From Chaetoderma sp. LZ-2023a (taxonomy: Eukaryota > Mollusca > Caudofoveata > Chaetodermatida > Chaetodermatidae): a stretch of DNA of 64,000 nt. The DNA is taken from NCBI GenBank assembly GCA_034401795.1, contig CM067369.1, positions 87,632,506 through 87,696,505 on the forward strand, written 5' to 3'. The first letter of the stretch is position 1, and each line of letters opens with the position of its first letter. Shown in pieces: positions 63,819-64,000 of the stretch. The notes beneath the pieces are model-generated. The model was given only the letters and a program-made list of their open reading frames with translations. It ran no database searches and was not told where the DNA came from. Position numbers and translations under genes: made by a program.

Positions 63819-64000
63819 CCCTTTAATGGTCAAGCTGGCCAAAAGCAGCCTCTGCAGTGGTCTTGAAGAATATCCATTTGCAGGCCAAGGAAGACAGTTT
63901 TTGAAAATTTACCACTGGAATGACTGGCTCGATAACCGAGCCAGTCATTCCAGTGATAAATTTCCCAAAATTCTTCTCTTGGCCTGCAAATGGACATTTA
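63815..64000 (+). repeat. Family A hairpin MITE, cut by window end
   Basis: TTAACCCTTTAATGGTC start; nearly perfect arms around CTGGCTCGATAACCGAGCCAG; the right outer flank is beyond the window. Confidence 0.92.

Overview
This is eukaryotic, invertebrate nuclear DNA: low gene density, a split gene with GT-AG introns, about half or more visibly repetitive sequence, and no bacterial operon structure. The repeat types (pearl/HINE-like elements with a tandem core, tRNA-derived SINEs, a DIRS retroelement, many TTAA-flanked MITEs) fit a marine lophotrochozoan, most likely a mollusc. That placement is an inference.

The only host gene I can support is an ANOS1 (anosmin-1/KAL1) orthologue on the minus strand. 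I rebuilt 13 coding exons between 58151 and 28689 (58151-57935, 56425-56217, 55923-55794, 51266-51142, 50251-50174, 48087-48031, 47863-47767, 44901-44755, 43605-43493, 41732-41561, 39805-39582, 31364-31220, 28906-28689). They join in one frame at every junction: 1,932 nt, 643 codons plus a stop. The protein part seen is the end of the Cys-rich domain, a complete four-disulfide WAP domain, four fibronectin type III (FN3) domains and a tail ending in a hydrophobic segment that looks like a GPI-anchor signal. The signal peptide and most of the Cys-rich domain must lie beyond 64000.

Layout. 1-514: part of a dispersed palindromic repeat. 515-5477: a decayed DIRS-type tyrosine-recombinase retrotransposon on the minus strand, with inverted terminal repeats and an internal complementary region; its RT/RNase H region is deleted and Gag now reads into the recombinase. 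5478-28688: intergenic, almost wholly MITEs, tandem arrays, SINE and HINE-like copies. 28689-58151: the anosmin gene, whose introns hold a 6.8 kb segment bounded by 28-bp inverted repeats, a hAT-type element with an 8-bp target duplication, several 140-175 bp tandem arrays and a partial copy of exon 10. 58619-61842: a 3.2 kb minisatellite with a 350-bp higher-order repeat. 61843-64000: more MITEs, one split by another element.

The most striking repeat (family A below) is a TTAA-bounded, ~240 bp element whose middle is a nearly loop-free hairpin with ~65 bp arms. More than 30 copies are visible, and variant copies carry matched changes in both arms. Labels here: A = that hairpin; B = a second TTAA element (TTAACCCTTACTACTCC...); C = a hairpin with TTGACTGGGxGCTGTTGCTGCC; D = TTAACCCTTTCACCGACAAAT elements.
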